Below, one piece after another: positions 1 to 8,689 of a DNA stretch of 64,000 nt. Positions within the stretch are counted from its first letter, which is position 1; every line of letters starts with the position of its first letter. This DNA comes from Microbacterium murale (GTDB lineage Bacteria > Actinomycetota > Actinomycetes > Actinomycetales > Microbacteriaceae), in assembly GCF_030815955.1 (NCBI RefSeq), contig NZ_JAUSXK010000001.1, forward strand, positions 2,852,001 to 2,916,000, read 5' to 3'. A model generated the notes under the pieces. The model was not told the origin of the DNA. It saw nothing but the letters and a program-made list of their open reading frames with translations, and searched no databases. The position numbers and the translations under genes were made by a program.

Positions 1-1
1 C

Positions 2-418
2 GAACGCGTGCGCGCGGCGGGCGATATGGCGCGAGTCGTGAACGTGCATCAACGGGCGGGGGCGGCGGTGGGTGAGATCGCCGCGAGCCGGGCCGTCATC
101 ACGACGTCGCTTCACGGGCTCATCACCGCGGATTCCTACGGCCTCCCCGCGATCTGGACCACGTTGGACCCGCCCCTCGACGGCGGCGAATTCAAGTTCC
201 GCGATTACGAGGCGGCAGTCACTCCCGGCCGCTCGCGGTACCGGGAGTTCGACGCGTCGCAACCGCTCGAGGAACTGGCGGCGACGGCCTGGGCCGCTGA
301 TGCAGAGCGGGTCGCGCGACTCAACGACGGATTGGAAGCGGCGATCGGACGTGCGTCTGGGCTGTCGCTCGGGCAACGGGCATTCCCGGTGGGCATCGTG
401 TCGGCGTTGCGGGGCTGA
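2..418 (+). CDS. Polysaccharide pyruvyl transferase family protein, C-terminal part
   Basis: The reading frame is open to the left edge (phase starts at base 2), so the N-terminal part lies outside the window. The visible 138 residues contain SRAVITTSLHGLITADSYG followed by a Pro-Ala-Ile-Trp stretch, the conserved C-terminal signature of the CsaB/WcaK-type polysaccharide pyruvyl transferase family, in which the Ser-Leu-His-Gly part lines the donor site. Such enzymes add pyruvate ketals from phosphoenolpyruvate to sugars of surface polysaccharides. The gene is convergent with the broken glycosyltransferase next to it, with 16 bases between the two stop codons. Family assignment is fairly safe; the sugar acceptor cannot be told. 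Confidence 0.75.
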   Translation, partial: ERVRAAGDMARVVNVHQRAGAAVGEIAASRAVITTSLHGLITADSYGLPAIWTTLDPPLDGGEFKFRDYEAAVTPGRSRYREFDASQPLEELAATAWAADAERVARLNDGLEAAIGRASGLSLGQRAFPVGIVSALRG

Positions 419-434
419 CGCCGGCGCAACGACG

Positions 435-1289
435 TCACCGGTGGTTGCGGTTGGGCAGCAGCCGCAACCGCTCGCGCACGGCGCGCGACGACGGGAGCAT
501 CGCGCGTGCCACGCGCCACGGCGTCCACCCCGTCGCAGGTACACCGAACTCCTCGGCGATGCCGCGAGTGATGGGCCTGCCGGCGCCGCCCAGCGCGTTG
601 CCGGAGTGGGACTGGCTCGTGCCTACCCTCTAGAGCGCGCCGGGAAACGGTAGCGCTGACAGCGGCAGGTCGTCGTGAATGTGCATGTGCGACCCGAGCC
701 AGCGTTCGAGCAGGTCGCCCTGCTCGTCGTAGAGCTCCTCCTGCGTCGCCGTCACACCGGCCGTGGTCGGCGGCAGCAGGTCTGCACGCACGATGTGCGA
801 CGACCCGCACTGGAGCTGGAAGTCACCGGAGTGGCGGCGGACTGCGCGGCGCTGCAACTGCACGCGCCATCCGTCCGTGATCGTCCAGCCCGGCGCACCG
901 ATCTTCGCAGCGACGAACGCCGTGAGGCGGCGCGAGACGAAGTCGTCGGCATCCACGAACATCACGTAGTCCGCGCCGAGGTCTCTGGCGCGGGCCAGGC
1001 CGATCGCATTCTTCGTGCCCTTGTCTCGCAGCACGGCAGCGATTCCCGTGCGGGGAGTACGCGCATCCGACGGGGGAGGAAACGACACCTGCACCTCGTG
1101 AACGCGATCATCGCGTGGCAGATCGACGAGCCTGTTCGCGACCACGACGATGACGAACCGCGGGTCGCTCTGACCCAGCCACGCCGTCAACGACTCCCGC
1201 AGCATGGCTTCGACTGCCGGGTAGTCGGTGCTGTTGTGCGGATGCCGCATACTCGTGACGAACGCGAGCACGGTGTTCTGCGTGCTCAT
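435..1289 (-). pseudogene. Glycosyltransferase interrupted by an in-frame amber codon
   Basis: From the ATG at 1289 the protein runs 219 residues (GT-A-like, with VMFVDADDFVSRRL as the probable metal-binding aspartate motif) to a TAG at 632-630. The same frame then stays open for a further 64 codons to a TGA at 437-435. This tail reads as natural protein (for example RVGTSQSHSGNALGGAGRP), ending in a basic C-terminus. Restoring the TAG to TAC or TAT would give Gly-Ala-Leu-Tyr-Arg-Val-Gly and an approximately 284-residue enzyme. It may be a point nonsense mutation, a sequencing error or a recently inactivated gene. The short product lacks the tail and may still fold. It overlaps the upstream GT4 gene by four bases (ATGA), so it is the second gene of that operon. 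Confidence 0.7.
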
Positions 1290-2338
1290 CGCACGGCGCT
1301 CCAGATGCGGGCGTGAGCGGCGGCGCTGCGCTCCCAGGTGTACTCGGCGGCGTGCGCGCGGCCGGCCACGAGCATCGAGGCCAGCGTGCTGTCGCCCGAA
1401 GTCGCATCGATGATGCCGCTGGCGATCGCGGCGGCATCCGGTCCGGTGAGGATCGCGTGGCCGCCGGCGACCTCCGGCAGACTGCTCGTGTCCGCCGCCA
1501 CCACGGGGACGTTCGCGGCCATCGCCTCGAGCACAGGCAGCCCGAAGCCCTCGTACAGCGACGGTACGGCGACGACCGCCGCCGCGGCGACGAGGCCAGG
1601 CATGAGCTCGTCCGGCAGTCGCCCCAGCAGGTGCACTCCGGGCTGGCCCTCGAACAGTGCGGTGCGCTCGGGATGCTCTGGCCCCGCGAGAGCGAGTCGC
1701 AGATCTGGCCGCTCACGGCGGATGAGCGGCCACGCCTCGGCGAGGGCGTGCAGGTTCTTGCGGCGGGCGGCGCCGCCGGCGTGCAGCACGTACCGTCCGT
1801 CGAGTCCGAGCCCGTTCAGCAGGGCAGCGGCGAGCGGAGCGGCATCGAAGTAACGAGGGTCGACGCCGTTGGGCACGACGTGCGGATCGGTGATTCCCAG
1901 CAGCTCCTGAGCCTCGGCCGCGGTGAAAGCCGAGACGCAGATGACGGCGGCGCTGCGCCGCAGCTCTTCGGCCGCCGCGGCGACCGGCGCCGACTCATCG
2001 GGAAAGCGCCATGCCACCACGTCGTGCAGGGTCACCACGTCGGCATGCGGGGACGGCGGCAGCTCGAGCGTCATACGGTGCGAGACGTCGTCGCCCCGGT
2101 ACAGCAACCGCCCGACTACGGCCCTCGTCGATGCGGATGCCCTCGCCAGCCGACCCAGCGGCAGACGTCGATCACCCGGCAGCGACGACCTCAGCGAACG
2201 CACCGTGTGCTCGCGCACCGACCAGGGCTCGCCCGTCGCGGCCAGCGCCTCCGCCGCCCGCGACGTGACCTGGCGCTGGTACGCCTGCGCACCCATAGGC
2301 GTATCCGTCGCGATCGTCGTGATGGAGAGCTGGGGCAT
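1286..2338 (-). CDS. Glycosyltransferase family 4 (GT-B fold)
   Basis: 350 residues. The C-terminal half shows the GT4 core: VLHAGGAARRKNLHALAEAW (start of the nucleotide-sugar domain) and SLYEGFGLPVLEAMA, the E-x7-E motif that contacts the donor sugar. The N-terminal half holds the acceptor domain, including TLHDVVAWRFP. It acts at the cytoplasmic face, adding a sugar to a growing lipid-linked oligosaccharide; donor and acceptor are not predictable. The ATG at 2338 is preceded at a 6-base gap by TAGATT, so a leaderless transcript is likely. Its stop overlaps the start of the amber-interrupted glycosyltransferase. Confidence 0.85.
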   Translation of the reverse strand: MPQLSITTIATDTPMGAQAYQRQVTSRAAEALAATGEPWSVREHTVRSLRSSLPGDRRLPLGRLARASASTRAVVGRLLYRGDDVSHRMTLELPPSPHADVVTLHDVVAWRFPDESAPVAAAAEELRRSAAVICVSAFTAAEAQELLGITDPHVVPNGVDPRYFDAAPLAAALLNGLGLDGRYVLHAGGAARRKNLHALAEAWPLIRRERPDLRLALAGPEHPERTALFEGQPGVHLLGRLPDELMPGLVAAAAVVAVPSLYEGFGLPVLEAMAANVPVVAADTSSLPEVAGGHAILTGPDAAAIASGIIDATSGDSTLASMLVAGRAHAAEYTWERSAAAHARIWSAVR

Positions 2339-2344
2339 GGGCTG

Positions 2345-2350
2345 AATCTA
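2345..2350 (-). promoter_or_regulatory. -10 element of a leaderless gene
   Basis: TAGATT on the minus strand, six bases before the ATG at 2338. The expected transcript starts at or next to the A of the start codon. Confidence 0.5.
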
Positions 2351-2373
2351 GCGTGCCGGCGGGTCGCGGTCGC

Positions 2374-2379
2374 TATAGT
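2374..2379 (+). promoter_or_regulatory. Candidate -10 box upstream of the GT2 gene
   Basis: TATAGT in the 106-base divergent gap. It lies about 65 bases before the GT2 start and would give a short leader carrying the AGGGGAG ribosome site at 2429-2435. No convincing -35 is seen. Confidence 0.4.
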
Positions 2380-2444
2380 CGAGGCAGTGCGGGATCAGGG
2401 GAGGTTCTGCGCATCAGGGCAGTTGCACCAGGGGAGTGTGGACG

Positions 2445-3434
2445 ATGGCGCGTCATGCAGTGGTGGTCGTGGCGACGTATCGCCGCCCGGATCACGTTCG
2501 CACGTGCCTGGAGCATCTCGGGCGGCAGACCGTTGAACCCCGGCGCATCGTGGTCGTGGATGCCTCACCGGACGAGAACACCCGTGCCGTCGTCGACGAC
2601 TTCCCCGGGGTCGAGTACCGCCGCAACGACCTCGGCGCCGGTACTCTCGCCGCATCGCGCGCGATCGGCTCGGTCGATGCGACCGAAGACGTCGTCGCCT
2701 TCATCGACGACGACGCGTACGCGGAACCGCAGTGGCTGGCCGAGCTTCTCGCGGCCTACGAGCCTGACGATGTCGGTGCGGTCGGGGGGCGAGCGAGCAA
2801 CGGTCGCGCCGGTGAGGAGCTCGAGGGGCACGACCGCATCGGCAGGTTCCTTCCGAACGGCCGCCTGGCCGGGAACTTCGGTGCCGACCCAGGACGCATC
2901 CTGGATGCCGATCACATGCTCGGCGCCAACATGTCGGTGCGTACCCGCGTGATCGCTGAGATCGGCGGCATCCACGACTACTACCCCGGCACCTGCCTGC
3001 GCGAGGACAGCGATCTTGCGCTGCGCGTGCGCAAGGCCGGGCACCGGATCGTGTTCGCCCCGGATGCCGCTGTGCTGCACGTCGCCGGCGACTACGCCAA
3101 GGGGCGCCGTTTCGATCGGCGGTACCGGTTCTACGGTGCGCGCAACCACGTGCTTCTGCTGCGCACGACGCTCGGGTGGTCGGATCCGCACCTGACGCGC
3201 TATCTCGGCTCGGTCGTCTCCGGCGCCGGGCGCGAAGCCTTCACGGGTGTGCGCGAGTGGGGGTCGAAGGACTCGACGGGCGCGCGGGTGCGCGGCCTCG
3301 GCGGAGGCGTCATCCGCGCGGCGGTGGACCTGGCCGGCACTGCGGCGGGACTGTGGGCGGCCGTGCGACCGGTCGATCGTGCGGCGACGATCAACGCACC
3401 GCTTCGCGCCAGGAGGGGTGTGGACGGTGGGTGA
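2445..3434 (+). CDS. Glycosyltransferase family 2
   Basis: 329 residues, GT-A fold. N-terminal VVVVATYRRPDHVRTCLEHL is the start of the nucleotide-binding domain; VVAFIDDDAY carries the DxD-type metal-binding aspartates; LREDSDLALRVRKAG is the usual catalytic ED segment. A GTG at 2436 is in frame but touches the AGGGGAG ribosome site; the ATG at 2445 has a 9-base spacing and begins right at the domain, so it is preferred. The gene overlaps the next GT2 gene by 8 bases, and both probably work in the same polysaccharide assembly line. The product resembles rhamnosyl- or galactosyl-transferases, but substrate is unknown. Confidence 0.85.
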   Translation: MARHAVVVVATYRRPDHVRTCLEHLGRQTVEPRRIVVVDASPDENTRAVVDDFPGVEYRRNDLGAGTLAASRAIGSVDATEDVVAFIDDDAYAEPQWLAELLAAYEPDDVGAVGGRASNGRAGEELEGHDRIGRFLPNGRLAGNFGADPGRILDADHMLGANMSVRTRVIAEIGGIHDYYPGTCLREDSDLALRVRKAGHRIVFAPDAAVLHVAGDYAKGRRFDRRYRFYGARNHVLLLRTTLGWSDPHLTRYLGSVVSGAGREAFTGVREWGSKDSTGARVRGLGGGVIRAAVDLAGTAAGLWAAVRPVDRAATINAPLRARRGVDGG

Positions 3435-4368
3435 CACGAGTGCGCCCGCTCCGCTCGTCAGTATCGTGCTGGCGCTCGGCCACGACAGCGAGTACCTCGC
3501 CGCCGCACTGCAGGGTGTTCGCGATCAGACGTTCCAGGACTGGGAACTGCTCGTCGTCGACAACGGCGCCGCGCATCCCGAGCGCGTCGAGGCGTTGATC
3601 CAGGACGATCCGCGCATGTCGATGATCACGATCGAGCATTCGGCCACGGCCGGGCTCTCCCGCAACATCGGCGTCGAGCGCACACGTGGGGCTCTGATCA
3701 CGTTCCTCGATGACGATGACATCTGGATGCCGGAACGCCTGGCGGTGCACGCGGCACATCATCTGGAGACGCCGTCGGCACCGGCATCCTTCTCGGGGTA
3801 CCGGCACATCGACGCCGCAGGGGCCGCATTCGGGGCCGACTGGCGATCGCGCCAGACTCCGGCATCCGACATCCTCAGAGGAACGGCACCTACGCCGCTC
3901 GGGCCGACGCTCATGATCAGGCGCGACCAGTTCCTGGCGATCGGCGGGCACAGCCCCGAGATACCGATCCTCGTCGACTTCGAACTCGGTCTGCGCCTGG
4001 CGCTGCGCGGCGACCTCATCTACATCGACGAACTGCTGGTGCGCTACAGACGGCACTCGTCGAACATGACCTCGATGGCACCCGCGAACGTGCGACTGCG
4101 CAGACTGGCGATGGAGGACATGATCGATCGCCAACGGTGGGCAGCACGCGGACGCGGCGCCACGGAGGTCGCGGGGTACTTCACCGAGCGGCTGGAGCGC
4201 TACCGTCGCTCGGAGTCGAGGATCGCCGGCATCGACGCACCGAGGCAACTGCGACGAGGCGACCTCGGCGATGCCGCCCGAAGCGCGGCCTGGGGGCTGC
4301 GTCGGGCGCCGCTCGCATTCCTCGGCGGCGCGATCAGCACGGTCACGGGTCGCGCTCGCCGCAGTTGA
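3427..4368 (+). CDS. Glycosyltransferase family 2
   Basis: 313 residues. LVSIVLALGHDSEYLAAALQ opens the GT-A domain, ALITFLDDDDIWMPERLA holds the DDDD metal-binding stretch and a second region around VDFELGLRLALRGD is typical of the acceptor half. The start was placed at GTG 3427 because AGGAGG at 3411-3416 lies ten bases before it; a longer in-frame reading back to 3247 only runs through the upstream gene and has no ribosome site. It overlaps the preceding GT2 gene by 8 bases (translational coupling). It is strikingly similar in layout to the GT2 gene at 5302, including a shared SG-Y-ID-DG-AFG-WR-RQ-P-DMLRG-type segment, so the two look like paralogues. Confidence 0.85.
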   Translation: MGDTSAPAPLVSIVLALGHDSEYLAAALQGVRDQTFQDWELLVVDNGAAHPERVEALIQDDPRMSMITIEHSATAGLSRNIGVERTRGALITFLDDDDIWMPERLAVHAAHHLETPSAPASFSGYRHIDAAGAAFGADWRSRQTPASDILRGTAPTPLGPTLMIRRDQFLAIGGHSPEIPILVDFELGLRLALRGDLIYIDELLVRYRRHSSNMTSMAPANVRLRRLAMEDMIDRQRWAARGRGATEVAGYFTERLERYRRSESRIAGIDAPRQLRRGDLGDAARSAAWGLRRAPLAFLGGAISTVTGRARRS

Positions 4369-4391
4369 AGACGAACGGGCATGCGCGCTGT

Positions 4392-5234
4392 TCAGTGGAA
4401 TCCGGGCAGCGCTGTCCACCGCGGATCGAGCTGGTGCGCGTCGGTGTGGTCCTCGAGCCTGCTGTGGAACAGCGGCATCACGATCTCGGCATCCGGGCGG
4501 ATCGCGTCTGCCACGTACCCCGCCCAATAGGTGAACGTGGAGTTCGTGCCGATGATGCGCCGTGCGCCGGCCACGCTCAGGAAGTTGCCCACCGGATCGG
4601 GTTCGGCGTACTCGAACCTCGCCGTGGCGGGTGCCAGCGGAGCGACGTTCGCGCGGCACCAGTCGGCGTCATCCGAGACGACGAGCACATCATCGACGCT
4701 CTCGAACTCCGCGAGCGCGGCGCGCAAGTAACCGACCTGATCGAACCCGTACAGTTCACGAAGCTCGGGGCGTGCGTAGTAGTCGCCGCGGCGCACGTTG
4801 ATCACGATGCGCTCGGCGGGGCCTTCGGGAATGCCGTCGGCGATGCACTCGCGCACGAACCGTTGCAGCGACTCGCGGGTGAAGTCGGTGCCGTACACCT
4901 GTCGCCAGTCACGGTCGTTCCACTCGCGACGGTCGTGGAATCGCATCTCTTCGTGCGCGACCGTCAGCGCGCGCAGCCGGGGGAAGGCCTCGAGCCAGGG
5001 CTGCATGCCCGGTGCTGCCAGAACGACTGTAGGGTGGCCGGCAGCGGACTTCTGGTGCGCGTCGAGCCACAGGTACATCCAGTTGCCGAAGCGGAGGCCG
5101 GCGGGCGGCGTCCTGATGACCGTGCGGTCGCCGCGTCGCACCCGATCGACCGCCACGGTGAACGCCCGACGCACGCGCCAGCGGGCGTGTGCGAAGGCCC
5201 GCTCCATGAACGTGGACGGCGTCGTGCGTGGCAT
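4392..5234 (-). CDS. GT11-like alpha-1,2-fucosyltransferase family protein
   Basis: 280 residues. IVINVRRGDYYARPE matches the GT11 donor-binding motif (H-x-R-R-x-D), although the first position is Asn here. RRIIGTNSTFTYWAGYV matches the second family motif (S-N-S-T-F-S-W-W). The N-terminal FGNWMYLWLDA corresponds to the G-N-x-x-F-x-Y start of these enzymes. Family members move fucose from GDP-fucose to galactose in O-antigens and capsules; whether fucose is really the donor is not proven. The start at ATG 5234 fits a leaderless promoter (TAGGCT seven bases before). An internal ATG at 5207 has no better ribosome site. The gene sits alone on the minus strand between two GT2 genes. Confidence 0.75.
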   Translation of the reverse strand: MPRTTPSTFMERAFAHARWRVRRAFTVAVDRVRRGDRTVIRTPPAGLRFGNWMYLWLDAHQKSAAGHPTVVLAAPGMQPWLEAFPRLRALTVAHEEMRFHDRREWNDRDWRQVYGTDFTRESLQRFVRECIADGIPEGPAERIVINVRRGDYYARPELRELYGFDQVGYLRAALAEFESVDDVLVVSDDADWCRANVAPLAPATARFEYAEPDPVGNFLSVAGARRIIGTNSTFTYWAGYVADAIRPDAEIVMPLFHSRLEDHTDAHQLDPRWTALPGFH

Positions 5235-5240
5235 GCTCGA

Positions 5241-5247
5241 TAGCCTA
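5241..5247. promoter_or_regulatory. Overlapping divergent -10 elements
   Basis: TAGCCTA reads TAGCCT on the plus strand (towards the GT2 gene at 5302) and TAGGCT on the minus strand (towards the GT11-like gene, seven bases before its ATG). The two promoters would share the same bases and probably exclude each other. Confidence 0.45.
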
Positions 5248-5301
5248 TGGGTCGTTGACCCGTGACCCGAGTGGTTCATGGTTCGAGCGAGGGGAGCGTG
5301 C

Positions 5302-6186
5302 ATGTCGAAGACGATCAGCGTGATCATCGCGACCAACCGCGGCGGTCCGTACCTCGCCGATACCGTGGACTCCGTGAAGGCGCAGACCTCCGCCGTTCAC
5401 GAGATCATCCTCGTCGACGACGGCGCACCGGACGGCGCCCTGGAGCGCTTCGCCCGCGAGCACGGTCTGCGATATCTGCGCTCGCCGGGGAAGGGCGTCT
5501 CCACCGCGCGGAACGCTGGGGCCGCGGTGGCTTCGGGGGACTGGCTGATCTTCCTCGACGACGACGACGTCTGGCATCCGCGTCGGATCGAGGCGCAGCG
5601 TGCCGCTCTGGATGCCGCGCCGCACGCGATCGCGAGTCACACCGGGGGCTGGTACATCGACGCCGACGGCACGGCCTTCGGGACGGGCTGGCGGGTCAGG
5701 CAGGTGCCCGCACTCGACATGCTCCGCGGTGCCGTTCCGCTGCCGCGCATCACCACACTGCTCGTGCGCCATGACATCTTCGAGGAGATCGGCGGCTTCC
5801 ACCCCGGCATCCGCATCGGCGAGGACAACGAGCTCATCCGCCGGTTGCTGATGCACGGCGAATCAGTGGCCGTTGACGATGCGCTGGTCGGCTACCGCCG
5901 TCACTCCGGCAACGTCAGCAGGCGGATGCTCGACGGACGCCTGAGCGCGCCCCGTTCGGTGCGCCGTCTTCGCGAAGAGGCGCGTGACCGCGGGCAGCAG
6001 TCGATCGTTGCAGCGCTGGACGAGCGTCTGCAGAAGATGCGCCACGAAGCGGCGGACGAGAACCTCGGTGAGCTGATCACGGCTGTACGCCATCGCGACG
6101 GCGCGTACGCCGCACGCCTGGTCGGCTACGTGCTGCTGACGCCGTGGTCGTCAGCTCAGGCCGTGGTGCGGCGCATCCGCTCGTGA
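5302..6186 (+). CDS. Glycosyltransferase family 2
   Basis: 294 residues. ISVIIATNRGGPYLADTVDS begins the GT-A domain; DWLIFLDDDDVWHPRRIEAQ carries the metal-binding aspartates; GIRIGEDNELIRRLLMHGE holds the ED catalytic segment. AGGGGAG at 5290-5296 precedes the ATG at 5302 by five bases, which decides this start over an ATG at 5278. It closely follows the pattern of the GT2 at 3427 (same GW-IDADGTAFGTGWR-type block) and is probably a duplicate with a changed acceptor. The C-terminal 90 residues are helical and basic, likely membrane-associating. Confidence 0.85.
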   Translation: MSKTISVIIATNRGGPYLADTVDSVKAQTSAVHEIILVDDGAPDGALERFAREHGLRYLRSPGKGVSTARNAGAAVASGDWLIFLDDDDVWHPRRIEAQRAALDAAPHAIASHTGGWYIDADGTAFGTGWRVRQVPALDMLRGAVPLPRITTLLVRHDIFEEIGGFHPGIRIGEDNELIRRLLMHGESVAVDDALVGYRRHSGNVSRRMLDGRLSAPRSVRRLREEARDRGQQSIVAALDERLQKMRHEAADENLGELITAVRHRDGAYAARLVGYVLLTPWSSAQAVVRRIRS

Positions 6187-6201
6187 CGGAACATCGCGTG
6201 T

Positions 6202-8004
6202 TCACTCCAGCTTGCCGAGTTCGACGAGGCGCGCGAAGTCAGGGTTCTGCTCCTTGACCTCGTCGAACGTCCCGGCCGCGGCGACAGTGCCCGAGTCGAG
6301 GTAGATGAGCTCGTCCGCGCCGCGCACGGTCGACAGCCGATGCGCCACCACGATGATCGTCATCCGGCCGCGCAGGGTGTTCAGTGTCTGCGCGATCTCG
6401 TGCTCGGTCGCGTTGTCGAGCGCCGAGGTGGCCTCATCGAGCACCAGCACGCTCGGCTCACGGTAGAGCGCCCTGGCGAGACCGACGCGCTGGCGCTGTC
6501 CGCCCGAGAGTCGCACGCCGCGGTCGCCGACGGCGGTGCCGAGGCCTTCGGGGAGCTGGTCGATCAGGTCGCGCAGCTGCGCCATCTCCAATGCAGACCG
6601 GAGGCGCTCGTCGTCGACGTTCTCCGGCGCGACGCCGAAGGCTATGTTCGCGCGCAGGGTGTCGTTCGTGAGGAAGACGTCCTGCGGGACGACGCCCAGT
6701 TCCGCGTACCAGGCGGCGAGATCCTCGTTGATCGGGCGGCCTCCGCTCGTCACGGTTCCGCTCGTCGGCGTGAGCAATCCCAGCACCAGATCGAGCAGCG
6801 TGCTCTTGCCCGCACCGCTCGAGCCGACGAACGCCGTCGTCTGGTCGGCGGGGATTCTCAGGCTCAGGTCATCGATCGTCGGGGCATCCGCATCTTCGTA
6901 GCGGAACGTGACGTTCTGCAACTGGATGTCGCCGAGGAAGCGGCGCTCGTCGCGGCGCTGCTCCTCATGCGGGGCGTCGGCGCTGAGCTCGTCCAGAGTC
7001 TCGGTGAGAATGCGCAGGCCGGCCTGGCCGCTGCGCACCGTGGCGAAGTTCGACGTGATCCGTGTCATTGTCGGCAGTGCGCGCATGGATGCGGCGGCGA
7101 ACAGGCCGAGCACGGGCAGCACCTGTGCGCCCTGTCCGATCGCGGTGAGGACCCAGGCGATTGCGATGATCGCGAGGATGAACGCGACTTCGAGGAAATA
7201 CCGGGGGATCTCGGCGAGGATCGAGCGCGTGCGGTTGAGGTCGGCGCGGTGCAGCTGCGTCGTGCGGAAGCCGTCGACCAGGGTTCCAGCGCTTGAGGCG
7301 AGCCGGGTCTCGCGGAAGCCGTCGAGGGCGGGCATCAGGAACTGCCAGCTCTCCAGGCTCGCCTGCGCGGTCTGCTCGCCGATGCGTAACTGGCGCGGGC
7401 GCAGCACGCGCTGCGTGATCGCGATGAGCAGTCCGAACACGACGACGGTGAGCAGCGTCGCCACGGGCGAGTTCACAGCGAGCACGACGGTGATCGCCGC
7501 GAGCACGAGGAAGTCGCTGAACAGGCTCACCACGCCCAGAAGCACACTGGCGGCCTGCGAGGTGCAGTCGGTGATCTTCCAGTACGTCTCGCTGATCGCG
7601 CGGGAGCGGTGCTTGGCGAAGGGCGAGAGCACGAAGCGCCGCATGAGCTCGGACGAGGCGCGTGCCGACACCCGCGAGGTGCGACCTATCAGCCACCACC
7701 GGAACACCAGGGCTCCGATGCTCTTGAGGATGAACGCCACGGCGACCAGGCCTGCGACGGCGGGCAGCAGCGTGTTGACGTCGGTCGTGCCGAGTACGTC
7801 TGCGGCCGCGTCGATCACGAAGCTGTCGCCGGTCTCGCCGGTGACCAGCTGCATGAGCGGGACCATGGCTGCGACGCCGATGGTGTCGAGCGCGGCCAGG
7901 GCGAGCGAGGCGAACACCGTTCCGGCGATCCAGGCGATCGGGTTGGCGCCGGTCACGACGAGCAGACGGCGCAGCATCGTCGGTATGCCTGGAGAGGTGC
8001 TCAT
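6202..8004 (-). CDS. ABC transporter, fused permease and ATPase (MsbA-like exporter)
   Basis: 600 residues. Residues 1-320 contain six predicted membrane helices; residues 350-600 form the ATPase with Walker A GSSGAGKST, Q-loop VVPQDVF, signature LSGGQRQR, Walker B VLVLDEATSALD and the H-loop VVAHRLST. It is a half-transporter that must dimerise, and its place in the polysaccharide locus suggests export or flipping of a lipid-linked glycan; no Wzx-type flippase is seen in the window. AAAGGTGA eight bases before the ATG supports the start. A lipid, peptide or drug substrate cannot be ruled out. Confidence 0.85.
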   Translation of the reverse strand: MSTSPGIPTMLRRLLVVTGANPIAWIAGTVFASLALAALDTIGVAAMVPLMQLVTGETGDSFVIDAAADVLGTTDVNTLLPAVAGLVAVAFILKSIGALVFRWWLIGRTSRVSARASSELMRRFVLSPFAKHRSRAISETYWKITDCTSQAASVLLGVVSLFSDFLVLAAITVVLAVNSPVATLLTVVVFGLLIAITQRVLRPRQLRIGEQTAQASLESWQFLMPALDGFRETRLASSAGTLVDGFRTTQLHRADLNRTRSILAEIPRYFLEVAFILAIIAIAWVLTAIGQGAQVLPVLGLFAAASMRALPTMTRITSNFATVRSGQAGLRILTETLDELSADAPHEEQRRDERRFLGDIQLQNVTFRYEDADAPTIDDLSLRIPADQTTAFVGSSGAGKSTLLDLVLGLLTPTSGTVTSGGRPINEDLAAWYAELGVVPQDVFLTNDTLRANIAFGVAPENVDDERLRSALEMAQLRDLIDQLPEGLGTAVGDRGVRLSGGQRQRVGLARALYREPSVLVLDEATSALDNATEHEIAQTLNTLRGRMTIIVVAHRLSTVRGADELIYLDSGTVAAAGTFDEVKEQNPDFARLVELGKLE

Positions 8005-8147
8005 TCTTCACCTTTCGATGGCGGGGATCTTCTCGTCAGAACACCCTGTTCCAAAAGGCCGACACTAGGCTAAGATTAGCGCGTCGTCACTCATTCAGTG
8101 CTCTGTGGGAGAGCCCGGGGTGGCGGCGGGGACAATTGGGGAACCTC

Positions 8148-8651
8148 ATGGTTGACAAAGTAGCGACCACTTCGGAGGGCATCAGCCGCCGAACCGTGAC
8201 CAAGGCGATGGCCTGGGCTCTACCGGCGATCGCGATAGCCGCGCCGGTGCCGGCATTCGCGGCATCCGGCGATACGCCCACCATCACACCAGGCGCCGCG
8301 TGCAAGGCGCCGGGCAACAGCTGCGCTCCGATCGTCAAGGGCTACAGTGTGCCCGCGACGGTGAACAATCCGAGCGACAAGACCATCTACGTGACGGCGA
8401 TCGTCATCAACGTCAACACCAGCGGTATCGCGTTCGGGTTGAACCCGATCCCGCCGCTGCCGTGGACGGTTCCAGCCGGCGGCTCACTCAACGTGAACTT
8501 CAACGCCACGAGCGGCAACAGCGCCAACCTCGACTTCCAGCTCGGCTTCAGCGTCACATGGGGCCACGAGATCGACGGTTCCGACATGGAGCACGCACCG
8601 ATTCAGGTCACCGTGACGGTTCCGGCCACACCGCCGGACTGCTGCAAGTAA
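8148..8651 (+). CDS. Small Tat-exported protein with four cysteines, unknown function
   Basis: 167 residues. The N-terminus has a twin-arginine motif (SRRTVTK), a hydrophobic stretch ALPAIAIAAPV and an AFA-A cleavage site near residue 36. The mature part is rich in Asn, Thr, Ser and Val, with YVTAIVINVNTS and SVTWGH segments typical of an all-beta sandwich. It has two cysteines near the new N-terminus (ACKAPGNSC) and a Cys-Cys pair in the last five residues (DCCK), so it may form two disulfides. It has the same plan as the protein at 40486. Four codons upstream a TTG could start it, but the ATG at 8148 is preferred. The protein is not recognised; its place suggests a surface or secreted role linked to the polysaccharide. 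Confidence 0.75.
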   Translation: MVDKVATTSEGISRRTVTKAMAWALPAIAIAAPVPAFAASGDTPTITPGAACKAPGNSCAPIVKGYSVPATVNNPSDKTIYVTAIVINVNTSGIAFGLNPIPPLPWTVPAGGSLNVNFNATSGNSANLDFQLGFSVTWGHEIDGSDMEHAPIQVTVTVPATPPDCCK

Positions 8652-8671
8652 CCAGCACCGCTGTTCGGCAG

Positions 8672-8689
8672 GCTGCCTGATCGGGCAGC
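8672..8689. terminator. Weak stem-loop between convergent genes
   Basis: GCTGCC (8672-8677) pairs with GGCAGC (8684-8689) across a six-base loop, with no T-run. It lies 20 bases after the Tat protein gene and could end both converging transcripts. The surrounding gap also holds three copies of TGCCTGAYC (8675, 8705, 8725). Confidence 0.3.

Noticed and set aside
630..632. Programmed read-through of the TAG (pyrrolysine or suppressor)
   Set aside because: There is no sign of pyrrolysine genes or a read-through context; a point mutation or sequencing error is simpler.
72..653. Arg-rich 193-residue open frame on the plus strand
   Set aside because: It overlaps the pyruvyl transferase end and the broken glycosyltransferase; composition is that of a shadow frame in high-GC DNA.
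4137..5243. A 368-residue plus-strand open frame over the GT11-like gene
   Set aside because: No domain is recognisable and the composition is typical of the opposite strand of a coding gene; the minus strand has clear GT11 motifs.
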